From assembly GCF_016907845.1 (NCBI RefSeq), contig NZ_JAFBCS010000001.1, forward strand, positions 868,001 through 932,000: a stretch of DNA of 64,000 bases, in the 5' to 3' direction. This document shows positions 42,653-54,167 of this stretch, in pieces (position 1 is the first letter of the stretch; the number at the start of each line of letters is the position of its first letter). The notes beneath the pieces are model-generated. The model was not told the origin of the DNA. It searched no databases and worked only from the letters and a program-made list of their open reading frames with translations. Source of the DNA: Arcanobacterium pluranimalium (GTDB lineage: Bacteria; Actinomycetota; Actinomycetes; Actinomycetales; Actinomycetaceae). Position numbers and translations under genes: made by a program.

Positions 42653-45600
42653 TTGCTCGACGTTAATCTCTTCGATCAGCTCCACATATCGCTGGCCACG
42701 TCCGACGATATCCGTTCATGGTCACACGGCACTGTTACCAAGCCTGAGACCATCAACTACCGTACTCTCAAGCCAGAAAAGGACGGCCTTTTCGGTGAGC
42801 AGATTTTCGGTCCTACCCGTGATTGGGAGTGTGCTTGTGGTAAGTACAAGCGCCCTCGCTACAAGGGAATTGTTTGTGAGCGTTGTGGCGTTGAAGTCAC
42901 GCGTTCAAAGGTGCGTCGCGAGCGTATGGGTCATATTGAACTCGCTGCACCTGTAACTCATATTTGGTACTTCAAGGGTGTTCCATCCCGCCTTGGTTAC
43001 CTGCTTGATATTGCTCCAAAGGATCTGGAAAAGGTCATCTACTTTGCGGCATACATGGTGACCAGCGTGGATGAGGAGCGTCGCCGTGCTGACCTCGCAA
43101 CTCTCACCGGCGAATACGAACTTGAGCGTGCGAACCTCGAAAAGGAGCGCGACGCTGAGGTCGAGAAGGCGCTGCGTGCCGAAGAAGAGGCTCTGAAAGA
43201 AGCTGAAAGCTCGAATGCCGACGCCGCTGCTCGCGCCAAGATTAAGCGCAGTGCAGAGGCTGAAACCCGCCGTGTGCGCCGTCAGTTTGAGCAGGATCTT
43301 GAGCGCCTCGATGAGGTGTGGGACAAGTTCCTCAAGCTCAAGGTAGGCGACCTCGAAGGTGACGAAGACGCGTACCGCGAGATGGAAGCTCGTTGGGGCG
43401 ACTACTTCGAAGCGTTCCGTGGTGCGGAAGCTATTCAGCGTCGTCTGCGTGATTTTGATTTGCAAGCTGAGCGTGATGCGCTCGTTGAGCAGATCGAAAC
43501 TGGCACGGCTCAGCGCAAGACGCGCGCTTTGAAGCGCATTAAGGTGGTTAACGCTTTCTTGCACTCGGGCACGAAGCCTGAAGCGATGGTACTTGACGCT
43601 CTTCCAGTGATTCCGCCGGATTTGCGCCCAATGGTACAGCTTGACGGTGGACGTTTCGCAACGTCTGATTTGAACGACCTGTACCGCCGCGTGATTAACC
43701 GTAACAACCGTCTCAAGCGCATGATCGATCTCAATGCGCCAGAGATCATGGTGAACAACGAAAAGCGTATGCTTCAGGAAGCTGTGGACTCGCTCTTCGA
43801 TAACGGACGCCGTGGCCGCCCAGTTCAGGGTGCAGGCAACCGTCCACTCAAGTCGATTTCGGACATGCTCAAGGGCAAGCAGGGTCGTTTCCGCCAGAAC
43901 TTGCTCGGTAAGCGTGTTGATTACTCGGGTCGTTCGGTTATCGTTGTTGGTCCAACTTTGAAGTTGCACCAGTGTGGTCTGCCAAAGACGATGGCTTTGG
44001 AGCTGTTCAAGCCATTCGTGCAGAAGCGTCTCGTTGATCTTGAATTGGCTAAGAACATCAAGGCAGCTAAGCGTCTCATCGAGCGCCAGCGTGACGAAGT
44101 GTTCGACGTGCTCGAAGAGGTCATCAAGGAGCACCCAGTGTTGCTCAACCGTGCACCTACGCTGCACCGCCTCGGTATTCAGGCTTTCGAGCCTCAGCTG
44201 ATTGAAGGTAAGGCAATCCGCCTGCACCCGCTCGTATGTTCGGCATTCAACGCTGACTTCGACGGCGATCAGATGGCTGTGCACTTGCCACTTTCTGTGG
44301 AAGCACAGGCAGAAGCACGTATTTTGATGCTTTCGGCAAACAACATCCTCAAGCCGTCTGATGGCCGCCCAGTTACGGTTCCATCACAGGACATGATCAT
44401 CGGTTTGTACCACTTGACGATGATCCGCGAGGGTGGCAAGGGTGAAGGACGTTACTTCTCCTCAATTGCCGAAGCTCAGATGGCATTTGACCTTGGCGAA
44501 CTTGATTTGAACGCACTTGTTCGTATTCGTTTCCGCGCGGAGGACGTCGTCTTGCCTCGCGATTGGCAAGCACCTGAGAACTACGAAGAGGGCGACGCCG
44601 TGTTGCTCGAGACGACGCTTGGTCGCTCGATCTTCAACGATGCGCTGCCAACTCAGTTCCCATTTGTGAACAAGGTCGTGGATAAGAAAGTCCTGGGAGC
44701 TATCGTTAATGAGCTTGCAGAACGTTATCCAAAGGTAGACGTCGGTGCCTCGCTTGACGCTCTTAAGGAGACGGGCTTCTACTGGGGTGGACGCTCAGGC
44801 GTGACCATCGCTGTATCTGACGTTAAGACGCCTGCTAACAAGGCTGAGATTCTTGAAGCTGCTGAAAAGCAAGCTGCTAAGATCGAGCAGGATTTCCAAG
44901 AGGGAAATATTCGCGACGAAGACCGCCGTAAGGATCTTGTTGCTCTCTGGACTGAAGTGACCGATAAGGTTGCTGATGAGATGCGTGACCAGTTCGATTA
45001 CTGGAACAACATCAACCAGATGGTTTCCTCTGGTGCTCGTGGTAACTGGATGCAGATTCGCCAGGTTGCTGGTATGCGTGGTCTCGTGGCTGATCCGAAC
45101 GGTGAAATTATTCCTCGTCCGATCAAGTCGAACTACCGCGAAGGCTTGTCCGCTCTTGAATACTTCACCGCTACCCACGGTGCTCGTAAAGGTCTTGCCG
45201 ATACCGCTCTTCGTACCGCTGACTCGGGTTACTTGACCCGTCGTCTGGTGGACGTCGCTCAGGACGTTATCGTGCGTGAAGCTGATTGTGGTACCTCGCG
45301 TGGTCTGACCAAGCAAATTATCGTCACCGATGCTGATGGTAACGACGTTCGCTCTGAGGACATCGATACCTCGGTATATGCACGCACCCTGGCAAAGGAT
45401 GCGGTTGACGCCGATGGAAACGTCGTCGTCGAAGCTGGTACTGATATTGGTGACGTCGCGCTCGAGAAGCTCATCGACGCTGGGATCAAGGAGATCACGG
45501 TTCGTTCTGTGCTCACTTGTAACTCGCGCGTGGGCACCTGTGCTGCGTGCTACGGTCGTTCATTGGCTACGGGCAAGCTCGTTGATATCGGCGAAGCCGT

Positions 45601-46549
45601 CGGTATTGTTTCTGCTCAGTCGATTGGCGAACCTGGTACCCAGCTGACGATGCGTACCTTCCACACTGGTGGCGCTGCATCCGCAGAGGATATCACCCAG
45701 GGTCTACCTCGTGTTCAGGAACTTTTCGAAGCTCGTACTCCAAAGGGCGAGGCTCCGCTGGCCGAGGCCGCTGGACGTTTGGAAATCGAGGACATGGAGC
45801 GTTCGCGTCGTTTGATTATCAAGCGCGACGACGGCGACGAAGACCTCGTTTACCTGGTGGGCAAGCGTGCGAAGCTTCTCGTTCCTGAGGGTTCTCATGT
45901 GGCGGTTGGCCAGCAGCTTGTTGAAGGTTCAGTGGATCCGAAGAAGGTTCTTCGTATTACTGGACGCCGTCAGGCACAGCTGCATCTCGTATCCGAAGTG
46001 CAGAACGTTTACCGTTCGCAGGGTGTGGAAATCCACGACAAGCACATCGAAGTTATTGTGCGCCAGATGTTGCGCCGCGTAACTGTGCTCGAAGCTGGCG
46101 ATACCACATTGCTTCCTGGCGAATTGGTGGATGTGTCGGTATTCGAAGATGCGAACCGCGCAACGTTGGCTGAGGGTGGTAAGCCTGCATCGGGTCGTCC
46201 GGAGCTGATGGGTATTACCAAGGCTTCCTTGGCTACCGATTCGTGGCTCTCGGCTGCATCGTTCCAGGAGACAACGAAGGTTCTCACTGAGGCTGCACTG
46301 AACTCGAAGTCTGATCCGCTCTCTGGTCTGAAAGAGAACGTCATTCTCGGTAAGTTGATCCCAGCTGGTACTGGCTTGGAGCAGCTGCGCGGCATGAAGG
46401 CTGAACCAACTCCAGCCGCACGCAGTGAATACGAGCAGTTGAACAACATCATTAGCCGTGACCTCGATTCGTTTGACGATATCTACGGATATGGTGGTTA
46501 CGACGATTATGATTCGTCTATCGGCTATGGGTTTGGTTTGCAATTCTGA
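42653..46549 (+). CDS. rpoC: RNA polymerase subunit beta-prime
   Basis: 1298 residues from TTG 42653 ([20 protein letters not shown]). Zinc site 1 [20 protein letters not shown]; a charged coiled-coil region near residues 150-230 typical of actinobacteria; [13 protein letters not shown]; active-site [12 protein letters not shown] binding Mg; second zinc cluster [19 protein letters not shown]; trigger-loop region [11 protein letters not shown]. The last ~25 residues are Asp/Tyr/Gly-rich ([16 protein letters not shown]), a species-type tail. A 13-bp dyad follows. Confidence 0.98.
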   Translation: MLDVNLFDQLHISLATSDDIRSWSHGTVTKPETINYRTLKPEKDGLFGEQIFGPTRDWECACGKYKRPRYKGIVCERCGVEVTRSKVRRERMGHIELAAPVTHIWYFKGVPSRLGYLLDIAPKDLEKVIYFAAYMVTSVDEERRRADLATLTGEYELERANLEKERDAEVEKALRAEEEALKEAESSNADAAARAKIKRSAEAETRRVRRQFEQDLERLDEVWDKFLKLKVGDLEGDEDAYREMEARWGDYFEAFRGAEAIQRRLRDFDLQAERDALVEQIETGTAQRKTRALKRIKVVNAFLHSGTKPEAMVLDALPVIPPDLRPMVQLDGGRFATSDLNDLYRRVINRNNRLKRMIDLNAPEIMVNNEKRMLQEAVDSLFDNGRRGRPVQGAGNRPLKSISDMLKGKQGRFRQNLLGKRVDYSGRSVIVVGPTLKLHQCGLPKTMALELFKPFVQKRLVDLELAKNIKAAKRLIERQRDEVFDVLEEVIKEHPVLLNRAPTLHRLGIQAFEPQLIEGKAIRLHPLVCSAFNADFDGDQMAVHLPLSVEAQAEARILMLSANNILKPSDGRPVTVPSQDMIIGLYHLTMIREGGKGEGRYFSSIAEAQMAFDLGELDLNALVRIRFRAEDVVLPRDWQAPENYEEGDAVLLETTLGRSIFNDALPTQFPFVNKVVDKKVLGAIVNELAERYPKVDVGASLDALKETGFYWGGRSGVTIAVSDVKTPANKAEILEAAEKQAAKIEQDFQEGNIRDEDRRKDLVALWTEVTDKVADEMRDQFDYWNNINQMVSSGARGNWMQIRQVAGMRGLVADPNGEIIPRPIKSNYREGLSALEYFTATHGARKGLADTALRTADSGYLTRRLVDVAQDVIVREADCGTSRGLTKQIIVTDADGNDVRSEDIDTSVYARTLAKDAVDADGNVVVEAGTDIGDVALEKLIDAGIKEITVRSVLTCNSRVGTCAACYGRSLATGKLVDIGEAVGIVSAQSIGEPGTQLTMRTFHTGGAASAEDITQGLPRVQELFEARTPKGEAPLAEAAGRLEIEDMERSRRLIIKRDDGDEDLVYLVGKRAKLLVPEGSHVAVGQQLVEGSVDPKKVLRITGRRQAQLHLVSEVQNVYRSQGVEIHDKHIEVIVRQMLRRVTVLEAGDTTLLPGELVDVSVFEDANRATLAEGGKPASGRPELMGITKASLATDSWLSAASFQETTKVLTEAALNSKSDPLSGLKENVILGKLIPAGTGLEQLRGMKAEPTPAARSEYEQLNNIISRDLDSFDDIYGYGGYDDYDSSIGYGFGLQF

Positions 46550-46597
46550 ATAATTTCAGGATCGAGATAAGACCTACATCTCTCATGGCGTAATGCA

Positions 46598-46633
46598 AAG
46601 GTGGGGTGCTGACACAGGTTAGCACCCCACCTT
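46598..46633 (+). terminator. Dyad after rpoC
   Basis: AAGGTGGGGTGCT (46598-46610) with AGCACCCCACCTT (46621-46633), 10-nt loop, no clear T-run. Probable end of the rpoBC transcript. Confidence 0.7.
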
Positions 46634-46770
46634 CGCGTTAATTTGGATTTGCTTTGTGTTTAGCGTATTTAGCGTGTTTAGTGCGTGCTTAATTCGGATC
46701 TAGCTCGCGTTTTACCGATAACGGAAGTTGAACATTTGGTGAAATTTAGTGAACAAGAATCGTTGCCAAT

Positions 46771-46800
46771 TTCTACAGAAAAAATATTTTGGTAAGCTTT
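46771..46800 (+). promoter_or_regulatory. Candidate promoter of the DUF1307 lipoprotein gene
   Basis: TTCTAC (46771-46776) and TAAGCT (46793-46798), 16-bp spacing, in an AT-rich stretch. The 15 bases 46786-46800 are identical to those before tRNA-Thr at 22857-22871. Confidence 0.45.
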
Positions 46801-46846
46801 GTGGGCAAACAGCATTTGCTGGAAACACCTCGGAATAGGAAATTAC

Positions 46847-47314
46847 ATGAAGAAGTTCACCCGCACATTGACGGCTCTTTTTGCTTCGATGATGCTCATC
46901 TTTGGTCTAGCTGCTTGTGGCTCACCAGTTAAAGAATCCGCAAAGCTCTCGCAAGAGAAAGATGGCCTGAAGATCACCATGACGCTCAACGCGGAAGATG
47001 ATAAGGTTCAGGATTTCAAGCAGGACACCGAAATTGACCTTGCGAAGTTTGACGATACCCAGAAAGAAATCGTCAAGAAGGCCGTTGATGAAGCAAAGGA
47101 TGAATACGCCAAGATCAAGGGTGCTAAGTACGACATCGCTGAAAAAGACGGCAAGATGACCGAAACCATTTCGATTCCAGTAGGCGATTCGGACACTTTG
47201 AAGCAGGCTATTGAAGCGAAGCTTATTCCAGTAACCGATTCGAAGATCGACTACCTCTCCCTCAAGAAGAGTGTTGAAGAACTCAAGAAGAACGGCTGGA
47301 AAGAAGTTAAGTGA
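46847..47314 (+). CDS. DUF1307/YehR-like lipoprotein
   Basis: 155 residues from ATG 46847 with GGAATAGGA upstream. Signal peptide with lipobox LAAC at about residues 21-24 (GLAACGSPVKES), so lipid-anchored outside the membrane. The mature part is Lys/Asp-rich with LKITMTLNAEDDKV and ends NGWKEVK, matching the YehR/DUF1307 lipoprotein family (which typically ends AGFKEVK). Function unknown. It has its own promoter and terminator and interrupts the usual rpoC-rpsL neighbourhood. Confidence 0.78.
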   Translation: MKKFTRTLTALFASMMLIFGLAACGSPVKESAKLSQEKDGLKITMTLNAEDDKVQDFKQDTEIDLAKFDDTQKEIVKKAVDEAKDEYAKIKGAKYDIAEKDGKMTETISIPVGDSDTLKQAIEAKLIPVTDSKIDYLSLKKSVEELKKNGWKEVK

Positions 47315-47406
47315 TTCTCAATGATTCTAGGTTAGGTAGTGCTTGAGGCTCTCGATTCTTGAAATTGAGAACTAAACGGCTTGCTTGATCTGATCATTCC
47401 AACTCT

Positions 47407-47447
47407 AAACGTGGCACTACACGCCGAATGTGTGTAGTGCCACGTTT
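47407..47447 (+). terminator. Terminator after the DUF1307 lipoprotein gene
   Basis: Perfect 16-bp stem (47407-47422 with 47432-47447) with 9-nt loop, T-poor tail. Confidence 0.75.
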
Positions 47448-47465
47448 GCAATTTGTGCTCTGTCT

Positions 47466-47495
47466 TTGACTGTTTTACCGCTAAAACGTTAGTCT
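47466..47495 (+). promoter_or_regulatory. Candidate promoter of the str operon
   Basis: TTGACT (47466-47471) and TAGTCT (47490-47495), 18-bp spacing, 195 bp before rpsL, leaving a long leader. Confidence 0.5.
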
Positions 47496-47689
47496 TAACG
47501 TTGGTGCCCGTTCTAGGGTCCTTCACGTTGCTAAACCGATACTTCGCTTTCGTAGTTGCAATTTAGGCGAAGAGTGTGTCGGATGAAGGGTCTTTAGACG
47601 TTGGGAGGGGAACGGTGTCCTCTCCAACCGCAGGTTCATTCGAGCAGGCGGGCAGTTCGACGAAAAGAAATAGTTAAACAGGAGAAATA

Positions 47690-48064
47690 GTGCCAACTAT
47701 TCAGCAGCTGGTTCGTAAGGGCCGCAGCAGCAAGGTTAGTGCCTCCAACACGCCAGCTCTCAAAAAGAGCCCGCAGCGTCGTGGAGTTTGCACCCGCGTC
47801 TACACCACTACACCGAAGAAGCCTAACTCGGCGCTTCGTAAGGTCGCCCGTGTTCGTTTGTCCTCCGGTATCGAGGTCACGGCATACATCCCAGGTGAAG
47901 GTCACAATCTTCAGGAGCACTCGATCGTTCTCGTTCGCGGTGGTCGTGTGAAGGATCTTCCTGGTGTCCGCTACCACATCGTGCGTGGTGCTCTTGATAC
48001 CCAGGGTGTCAAGAACCGTTCGCAGGGACGTTCCAAGTACGGTGCGAAGAAGGAGAAGAAGTAA
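47690..48064 (+). CDS. rpsL: 30S ribosomal protein S12
   Basis: 124 residues from GTG 47690 with AGGAGA upstream. Decoding-centre protein. The streptomycin-relevant lysines are both wild type: [12 protein letters not shown] (Lys43 region) and [13 protein letters not shown] (Lys88 region). The stop overlaps the rpsG ATG (TAATG). First gene of the str operon rpsL-rpsG-fusA-tuf. Confidence 0.98.
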   Translation: MPTIQQLVRKGRSSKVSASNTPALKKSPQRRGVCTRVYTTTPKKPNSALRKVARVRLSSGIEVTAYIPGEGHNLQEHSIVLVRGGRVKDLPGVRYHIVRGALDTQGVKNRSQGRSKYGAKKEKK

Positions 48065-48534
48065 TGCCACGTAAGGGTCCCGCTCGTAAGCGCCCACTCA
48101 TTGCTGATCCAGTTCATGGTTCAACTCTCGTAACTCAGCTCATCAACCGTGTTCTTCTTGATGGTAAGAAGTCCACCGCTGAACGCATCGTCTATGGTGC
48201 GCTGGCTGCAGTTGCAGAAAAGACCGGACAGGATCCAATCGCCGTTCTCAAGCGCGCGATGGACAACATTCGTCCACAGCTAGAAGTGCGTTCCCGCCGT
48301 GTTGGTGGCGCAACGTACCAGGTTCCGGTTGAGGTTAAGCCTGGCCGTGCCAATACTCTCGCTCTCCGTTGGCTCGTAGATTTCTCGCGTCAGCGTCGAG
48401 AGAACACCATGCTCGAGCGTCTCCAGAATGAAATCATGGATGCCGCTAACGGACTAGGCGCCGCTGTTAAGCGTCGTGAAGACATGCACCGCATGGCTGA
48501 ATCGAACCGCGCCTTCGCACACTACCGCTGGTAA
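48064..48534 (+). CDS. rpsG: 30S ribosomal protein S7
   Basis: 156 residues. [40 protein letters not shown], and the C-terminal NRAFAHYRW mark S7, the head-assembly initiator that binds 16S rRNA and in some bacteria represses the str mRNA. Coupled to rpsL by a one-base overlap; fusA starts 48 bp later. Confidence 0.98.
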   Translation: MPRKGPARKRPLIADPVHGSTLVTQLINRVLLDGKKSTAERIVYGALAAVAEKTGQDPIAVLKRAMDNIRPQLEVRSRRVGGATYQVPVEVKPGRANTLALRWLVDFSRQRRENTMLERLQNEIMDAANGLGAAVKRREDMHRMAESNRAFAHYRW

Positions 48535-48582
48535 AAACAAGGTTGCTTTCAAGCTACCTTCAATTAAAGAAGAGAGACCTAT

Positions 48583-50703
48583 ATGGCACTGGAAGTGCTT
48601 TCTGACCTCAAGAAGGTCCGTAATATTGGAATTATGGCGCACATTGACGCTGGTAAGACCACCGTCACCGAGCGCATTCTGTTCTACACCGGCATCAACT
48701 ACAAGATCGGCGAAACCCACGACGGTGCTTCAACCACCGACTGGATGGAACAGGAAAAGGAACGCGGCATCACGATTACCTCGGCCGCTGTTACCTCTTT
48801 CTGGAAAGGTACGCAGATCAACATCATCGACACCCCAGGACACGTCGACTTCACCGTTGAGGTAGAGCGCTCCTTGCGCGTTCTCGACGGTGCTGTGGCT
48901 GTGTTCGACGGTAAAGAGGGTGTAGAGCCACAGTCTGAGACCGTATGGCGTCAGGCTGATAAGTACAACGTTCCACGTATCTGCTTCATCAACAAGATGG
49001 ACAAGATGGGTGCGGACTTCTACTTCTCAGTACGTACCATTGAAGAGCGTTTGCACGCTACTCCGCTCGTGATGCAGCTCCCAATTGGTGCAGAATCGAC
49101 CCTTTCAGGTGTTATCGATCTGCTCACCATGAAGGCGATTCGCTTCCCAACTGAGGACGACAAGGGCAACAAGACCCACGGTTCCGTCGTCGTTGAGGAA
49201 GAAATCCCAGCGGACATGCTCGAACAGGCCGAAGAATACCGAGCAAAGCTCATCGAAACCGTTGCGGAAACTGATGACGCTCTCTTGGAGAAGTTCTTCG
49301 GCGGCGAGGAAATCTCGATCGCAGAACTCAAGAAGGCCATCCGCAAGATGACCATCGCTGGTGATATCTTCCCAGTTTACTGTGGTTCGGCGTACAAGAA
49401 CATCGGCGTGCAGCCAATGCTCGACGCAGTCGTTGACTTCCTTCCGTCACCACTCGACATCGAGGCAGTTAAGGGCGTTGATCCTTCCGACGACGAAAAG
49501 CACCTTACCCGCGAAGCTGACGAGAAAGAGCCTTTCTCCGCACTCGCATTCAAGATTGCTGTTCACCCGTTCTTCGGTCGTCTTACCTACATTCGCGTCT
49601 ACTCGGGCAAGATCGAGTCTGGCTCAGCAACGCTGAATGCAACTAAGGGTAAGAAAGAGCGCATTGGAAAGATCTTCCAGATGCACTCGAACAAGGAAAA
49701 CCCAGTAGATGTAGCACATGCTGGCCACATCTACGCAGTTGTGGGTCTGAAAGACACCACCACGGGTGACACCTTGTGCGATCCTGCTCATCCGATTTCA
49801 CTTGAGTCGATGACCTTCCCAGATCCAGTTATTCACGTGGCAATTGAGCCTAAGTCGAAGGGCGATCAGGAGAAGCTCGGCATTGCAATTCAGAAGCTTG
49901 CTGAAGAAGATCCAACATTCTCTGTTAAGCTTGATGACGAGACTGGTCAGACCGTTATTGGCGGTATGGGCGAGCTCCACCTCGATATTCTCGTGGATCG
50001 TATGCGTCGTGAATTCAAGGTCGAAGCAAACGTTGGCGCGCCAATGGTTGCTTACCGCGAAACCATTCGCGCTAAGGCTGAGAAGATCGAATACACCCAC
50101 AAGAAGCAGACTGGTGGTTCTGGCCAGTTCGCTAAGGTTCTCGTGACTTTCGAGCCACTCGAAGAGAACGAGGAAGGTACAACCTACGAGTTTGTTGACG
50201 CCGTTACAGGCGGCCGCGTTCCTCGTGAGTACATTCCATCTGTTGATGCTGGTATTCAAGCAGCAATGGAGAACGGTGTGCTCGCAGGCTTCCCGATGGT
50301 AGGCGTTAAGGCTACCCTCGAAGACGGCGCTTACCACGACGTCGATTCCTCCGAAATGGCGTTCAAGATCGCTGGACAGATGGTATTCCGTGAGGGCGCT
50401 AAGCGCGCTAAGCCGGTTATCCTCGAACCAGTGATGGACGTGGAGGTACGTACTCCTGAAGAGTACATGGGCGACGTCATCGGCGATCTGAACTCCCGCC
50501 GTGGACAGATTGCCTCGATGGAGGACGCTACCGGTGTCAAGATCGTGCGTGCTCATGTTCCACTTTCCGAAATGTTCGGTTACGTTGGCGATTTGCGTTC
50601 AAAGACGCAAGGTCGCGCAGTGTACACGATGCAGTTCGCGAAGTACCAAGAGGTTCCGAAGGCTGTTGCCGACGAAATCATTCAGAAGACCCGTGGCGAA
50701 TGA
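48583..50703 (+). CDS. fusA: Elongation factor G
   Basis: 706 residues. G domain: AHIDAGKTT (G1), DTPGHVDF (G3), NKMDK (G4); switch region with [10 protein letters not shown]. Domain IV contains [16 protein letters not shown] and [20 protein letters not shown]-driven translocase and, with RRF, ribosome recycling factor. Ribosome binding site AAGAGAG. Followed by tuf after a 122-bp gap with its own strong SD. Confidence 0.98.
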   Translation: MALEVLSDLKKVRNIGIMAHIDAGKTTVTERILFYTGINYKIGETHDGASTTDWMEQEKERGITITSAAVTSFWKGTQINIIDTPGHVDFTVEVERSLRVLDGAVAVFDGKEGVEPQSETVWRQADKYNVPRICFINKMDKMGADFYFSVRTIEERLHATPLVMQLPIGAESTLSGVIDLLTMKAIRFPTEDDKGNKTHGSVVVEEEIPADMLEQAEEYRAKLIETVAETDDALLEKFFGGEEISIAELKKAIRKMTIAGDIFPVYCGSAYKNIGVQPMLDAVVDFLPSPLDIEAVKGVDPSDDEKHLTREADEKEPFSALAFKIAVHPFFGRLTYIRVYSGKIESGSATLNATKGKKERIGKIFQMHSNKENPVDVAHAGHIYAVVGLKDTTTGDTLCDPAHPISLESMTFPDPVIHVAIEPKSKGDQEKLGIAIQKLAEEDPTFSVKLDDETGQTVIGGMGELHLDILVDRMRREFKVEANVGAPMVAYRETIRAKAEKIEYTHKKQTGGSGQFAKVLVTFEPLEENEEGTTYEFVDAVTGGRVPREYIPSVDAGIQAAMENGVLAGFPMVGVKATLEDGAYHDVDSSEMAFKIAGQMVFREGAKRAKPVILEPVMDVEVRTPEEYMGDVIGDLNSRRGQIASMEDATGVKIVRAHVPLSEMFGYVGDLRSKTQGRAVYTMQFAKYQEVPKAVADEIIQKTRGE

Positions 50704-50825
50704 GCCAGCAGGTTAAATTTACAAGAATACAATTAAACCAGTAGGATTCATTTAGCCATGGATTTGTGCGCAAGCACTAAATTCTAGAAGCTGAAAGACA
50801 CTACCCGAGTCCCAGGAGGGCACAA

Positions 50826-52016
50826 GTGGCCAAGGCCAAGTACGACAAGTCCAAGCCGCATATGAATATCGGCACCATCGGTCACGTCGACCATGGTAAG
50901 ACAACCCTTACCGCAGCTATCACCAAGGTACTTGCAGACAAGTACCCAGATCTGAACGAGTTCACCCCGTTCGATCAGGTTGATAACGCTCCAGAAGAGC
51001 GCCAGCGTGGTATTACCATTAACGTTTCCCACGTTGAGTACCAGACCGAAAAGCGTCACTACGCACACGTTGACGCTCCAGGCCACGCCGATTACATCAA
51101 GAACATGATTACCGGCGCTGCTCAGATGGACGGCGCAATCCTCGTGGTTGCTGCTACCGACGGTCCAATGGCTCAGACCCGCGAGCACGTTCTTCTTGCT
51201 CGCCAGGTTGGCGTTCCAAACCTCATCGTTGCACTGAACAAGTCCGATATGGTTGACGACGAAGAAATCCTCGAGCTCGTTGAGATGGAAGTCCGTGACC
51301 TCCTCTCCTCGCAGGAGTTCGACGGCGACAACGCCCCAGTTGTTCAGGTTTCCGCTCTCAAGGCTCTTGAAGGCGATGCCAAGTGGGTTGCTTCCGTTGA
51401 AGAGCTCATGGATCAGGTTGACGAGTACTTCCCAGATCCAGTTCGCGATCTCGAGAAGCCATTCCTCATGCCGATCGAAGACGTTTTCACCATCACTGGT
51501 CGTGGAACCGTTGTTACCGGTCGTGTTGAGCGCGGTATGCTCAACCTCAACGAGGAAATTGAAATCCTCGGTATCCGTGCACCGCAGAAGACCACCGTTA
51601 CCGGTATCGAAATGTTCCACAAGTCGATGGATCACGCAGACGCTGGCGAAAACTGTGGACTTCTTCTTCGTGGCACCAAGCGTGACGAAGTTGAGCGTGG
51701 ACAGGTTATTGCTAAGCCAGGTTCGATCACTCCTCACACGGAGTTCGAAGCTCAGGTTTACGTTCTGAAGAAGGAAGAAGGCGGACGCCACAACCCATTC
51801 TTCTCGAACTACCGCCCACAGTTCTACTTCCGTACCACGGACGTTACCGGCGTTATCACCCTTCCAGAGGGTACCGAAATGGTTATGCCTGGCGACAACA
51901 CCGAGATGGTTGTTGAGCTCATCCAGCCAATCGCTATGGAAGAGGGCCTCGGCTTCGCTATCCGCGAGGGTGGCCACACCGTTGGTTCAGGCCGCGTTAT
52001 CAAGATCATCAAGTGA
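50826..52016 (+). CDS. tuf: Elongation factor Tu
   Basis: 396 residues from GTG 50826 with CAGGAGGG upstream. [14 protein letters not shown] (G1), [13 protein letters not shown] (G3), NKSDM (G4); the switch region holds [12 protein letters not shown]; domain III ends in [13 protein letters not shown]. Delivers aminoacyl-tRNA. A terminator with four T residues follows, ending the str operon. Confidence 0.98.
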   Translation: MAKAKYDKSKPHMNIGTIGHVDHGKTTLTAAITKVLADKYPDLNEFTPFDQVDNAPEERQRGITINVSHVEYQTEKRHYAHVDAPGHADYIKNMITGAAQMDGAILVVAATDGPMAQTREHVLLARQVGVPNLIVALNKSDMVDDEEILELVEMEVRDLLSSQEFDGDNAPVVQVSALKALEGDAKWVASVEELMDQVDEYFPDPVRDLEKPFLMPIEDVFTITGRGTVVTGRVERGMLNLNEEIEILGIRAPQKTTVTGIEMFHKSMDHADAGENCGLLLRGTKRDEVERGQVIAKPGSITPHTEFEAQVYVLKKEEGGRHNPFFSNYRPQFYFRTTDVTGVITLPEGTEMVMPGDNTEMVVELIQPIAMEEGLGFAIREGGHTVGSGRVIKIIK

Positions 52017-52037
52017 TGAACTGATTAGATAACTCTT

Positions 52038-52075
52038 AAGTGGGCTTCGCAGTTTTGCTGCGGAGCCCACTTTTG
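52038..52075 (+). terminator. Rho-independent terminator after tuf
   Basis: Stem 52038-52052 with 52058-52072 (one G-U), loop TTTTG, then TTTT. Ends the str operon. Confidence 0.85.
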
Positions 52076-52095
52076 TGTTGTGGTCGCTTCAGCAC

Positions 52096-52200
52096 GTTTC
52101 GCGACGTCGGTAGGGTAGTGTTGGTGCGACGTCGGTGGGGAAATGTTTGCACGACGGTGCTTGCGAGTTTCGCAACGCCGGTGGGGTAGCGTTGGTGTGA
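52096..52200. repeat. Imperfect direct repeats between tuf and rpsJ
   Basis: A ~32-bp unit starting GTTTCGCGACGTCGG at 52096 recurs with a few changes at 52167 (GTTTCGCAACGCCGG), and a partial copy GCGACGTCGGTGGGG lies at 52126. Spacing of the two full units is 71 bp. No coding function seen. Confidence 0.7.
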
Positions 52201-52322
52201 ATGTGTACGGTCTCACTCGTATGCGTCTAGCTAAAAATGCCAAAGCTCGGTATGCTCACTGAGGAGCTAAATTGGAGCCGGCGTCGCTTGACGTGGGTTA
52301 GGCCACCAAACAAGTATTAAAC

Positions 52323-52352
52323 TTGCCGCTGGTCAATAAGATTTGGCATACT
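52323..52352 (+). promoter_or_regulatory. Candidate promoter of the S10 operon
   Basis: TTGCCG (52323-52328) and CATACT (52347-52352) with 18-bp spacing, about 170 bp upstream of rpsJ. Confidence 0.4.
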
Positions 52353-52362
52353 AATTAAGTTG

Positions 52363-52413
52363 CTCGGAATTAGCCGAGTTATGAACTTGGCCGAAGTGGC
52401 ATTCGCACTTCGG
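52363..52413 (+). promoter_or_regulatory. Paired hairpins in the rpsJ leader
   Basis: CTCGG/CCGAG near 52363-52378 and CCGAAGTG (52391-52398) with CACTTCGG (52406-52413). Could be an S10-operon leader element; no match to the proteobacterial L4-responsive S10 leader was recognised. Confidence 0.4.
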
Positions 52414-52525
52414 TACATTAAAGAGGTTCACCAAAACTGCATAGGGCTTGACGTTGTATCTTTTCGCGCGACACGCCCGAATGCGGGTTTCGGTGTTACC
52501 GCGGTAGAGAGAGGGAGACGACGCC

Positions 52526-52834
52526 ATGGCGGGACAAAAAATCCGCATCCGTCTGAAGTCTTATGACCATGAGGTCATCGACAGTGCAGCGAAAAAGCTC
52601 GTCGACGAAGTTACCCGTACTGGAGCGTCGGTTGTGGGACCGGTGCCGTTGCCGACTGAGAAGAACGTATTCACAGTCATTCGCTCGCCCCACAAATACA
52701 AGGACAGTCGTGAGCAGTTCGAAATGCGTACGCATAAGCGACTCATCGACATCGTTGATCCGACCCTGAAGACAATTGACACCCTGCGTCGTCTGGATCT
52801 TCCAGCAGACGTCAGCGTCGAGATCAAGCTCTGA
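52526..52834 (+). CDS. rpsJ: 30S ribosomal protein S10
   Basis: 102 residues. [21 protein letters not shown], then [19 protein letters not shown] and the loop region [17 protein letters not shown]. Head protein of the 30S subunit that also binds NusB/NusG in antitermination. GGGAGA precedes the ATG. Opens the S10 cluster with its own leader. Confidence 0.98.
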   Translation: MAGQKIRIRLKSYDHEVIDSAAKKLVDEVTRTGASVVGPVPLPTEKNVFTVIRSPHKYKDSREQFEMRTHKRLIDIVDPTLKTIDTLRRLDLPADVSVEIKL

Positions 52835-52845
52835 GGTAACGCATT

Positions 52846-53514
52846 ATGGTAAAGAACATCCAAGCAGCTGTAGCAAAGCCAGTTAAGGCTCTGCTCGGCA
52901 CCAAGCTCGGCATGACGCAGGTATGGGACGAGGAAGCTAACCTCATTCCAGTCACCGTTGTGCGAGTTGGTAAGAACGTAGTCACCCAGGTTCGTACATC
53001 TGAGGTAGACGGTTATGAAGCAGTTCAGATCGCATCTGGCGAGCTGAAGGCAAAGAACGTGACGAAGCCACTCCAGGGTCATTTTGACAAGGCTGGCGTT
53101 GCACCTCGTCGTCATGTTGCAGAAATTCGTACATCTGACGCAGGGGAGTACTCCCTTGGTCAAGAACTCGGTGTGGACACTTTTGAAGCAGGTCAAACCG
53201 TTGACGTTATTGGTAAGTCAAAGGGTAAAGGCTTCGCTGGAGTTATGAAGCGTCACGGATTCGCGGGCGTTTCAGCTTCCCACGGTGCTCACCGTAACCA
53301 CCGTAAGCCTGGTTCGATCGGTGCTTGTGCTACGCCGTCGCGCGTATTCCGTGGAATGCGTATGGCGGGCCGCATGGGTAACGCTCGCGTGACCGTTCAG
53401 AACCTGACCATTCACGCAATTGACGCTGAGAACAATCTCATTCTTGTTAAGGGAGCAATCCCAGGTAACAAGGGCGGTCTTGTCGTGATCCGCACTGCCG
53501 TGAAGGGAGCCTGA
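52846..53514 (+). CDS. rplC: 50S ribosomal protein L3
   Basis: 222 residues, 11 bp after rps[36 protein letters not shown], then [15 protein letters not shown] and [16 protein letters not shown] are L3 signatures; the central extension reaches the peptidyl-transferase centre. Weak SD (GAGGTAA) suggests coupling to rpsJ. Confidence 0.98.
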   Translation: MVKNIQAAVAKPVKALLGTKLGMTQVWDEEANLIPVTVVRVGKNVVTQVRTSEVDGYEAVQIASGELKAKNVTKPLQGHFDKAGVAPRRHVAEIRTSDAGEYSLGQELGVDTFEAGQTVDVIGKSKGKGFAGVMKRHGFAGVSASHGAHRNHRKPGSIGACATPSRVFRGMRMAGRMGNARVTVQNLTIHAIDAENNLILVKGAIPGNKGGLVVIRTAVKGA

Positions 53515-53519
53515 TTTTA

Positions 53520-54167
53520 ATGGCAGACTTCAAGGTTGACGTCCTCGATTACGCAGGAGAGAAAGCCGGTTCGGTTACTCTTCCATCTGCGCTTTTCGAC
53601 GTAGACGCAAACATTCCACTTATTCACCAGGTTGTTACTGCTCAGCTTGCAGCTGCACGCCAGGGCACGCACAAGACCAAGACCCGCGGCGAAGTTCGCG
53701 GTGGTGGCGTGAAGCCTTTCAAGCAGAAGGGAACCGGTCGCGCTCGTCAGGGTTCGATCCGCGCTCCACACTTCACTGGTGGCGGTATCGTTCATGGTCC
53801 ACAGCCACGCGATTACTCGCAGCGTACTCCTAAGAAGATGATTGCTGCTGCACTTCGTCAGTCGCTTTCAGATCGCGCCCGTAACGGTCGCGTGCACGTT
53901 GTGAAAGGCTTCGTTGATTCGGACACTCCATCGACCAAGGCAGCTATCAAGCTTCTCGCCAAGGTTAATGAAGGACGCCGCGCACTTGTGGTTCTTGGAC
54001 GTGAAGACGACGTTAACGTGCTTTCGCTCCGTAACGTTCCAGAGGTTCACAGCATTTACGGCGACCAGTTGAACTCGTACGATGTTCTCGTTGCTGATGA
54101 TGTGATCTTCACTGAGGCCGCCCTCGAAGCTTGGGTTGGCGCCAACTCCAAGGAGGAGACGAAGTGA
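53520..54167 (+). CDS. rplD: 50S ribosomal protein L4
   Basis: 215 residues starting 5 bp after rplC. The tunnel loop region has [16 protein letters not shown] and [20 protein letters not shown]; the C-terminal part is the globular domain. The loop lines the exit tunnel. In proteobacteria L4 represses the S10 operon; whether it does here is unknown. Overlaps rplW by 4 bp. Confidence 0.98.
   Translation: MADFKVDVLDYAGEKAGSVTLPSALFDVDANIPLIHQVVTAQLAAARQGTHKTKTRGEVRGGGVKPFKQKGTGRARQGSIRAPHFTGGGIVHGPQPRDYSQRTPKKMIAAALRQSLSDRARNGRVHVVKGFVDSDTPSTKAAIKLLAKVNEGRRALVVLGREDDVNVLSLRNVPEVHSIYGDQLNSYDVLVADDVIFTEAALEAWVGANSKEETK

Noticed and set aside
42905-44284. 459-codon open frame antisense to rpoC
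   Set aside because: Same reason: shadow of rpoC codon bias, no domain, no RBS.
50784-51977. 397-codon open frame antisense to tuf
   Set aside because: Exactly mirrors tuf and has no independent signals.
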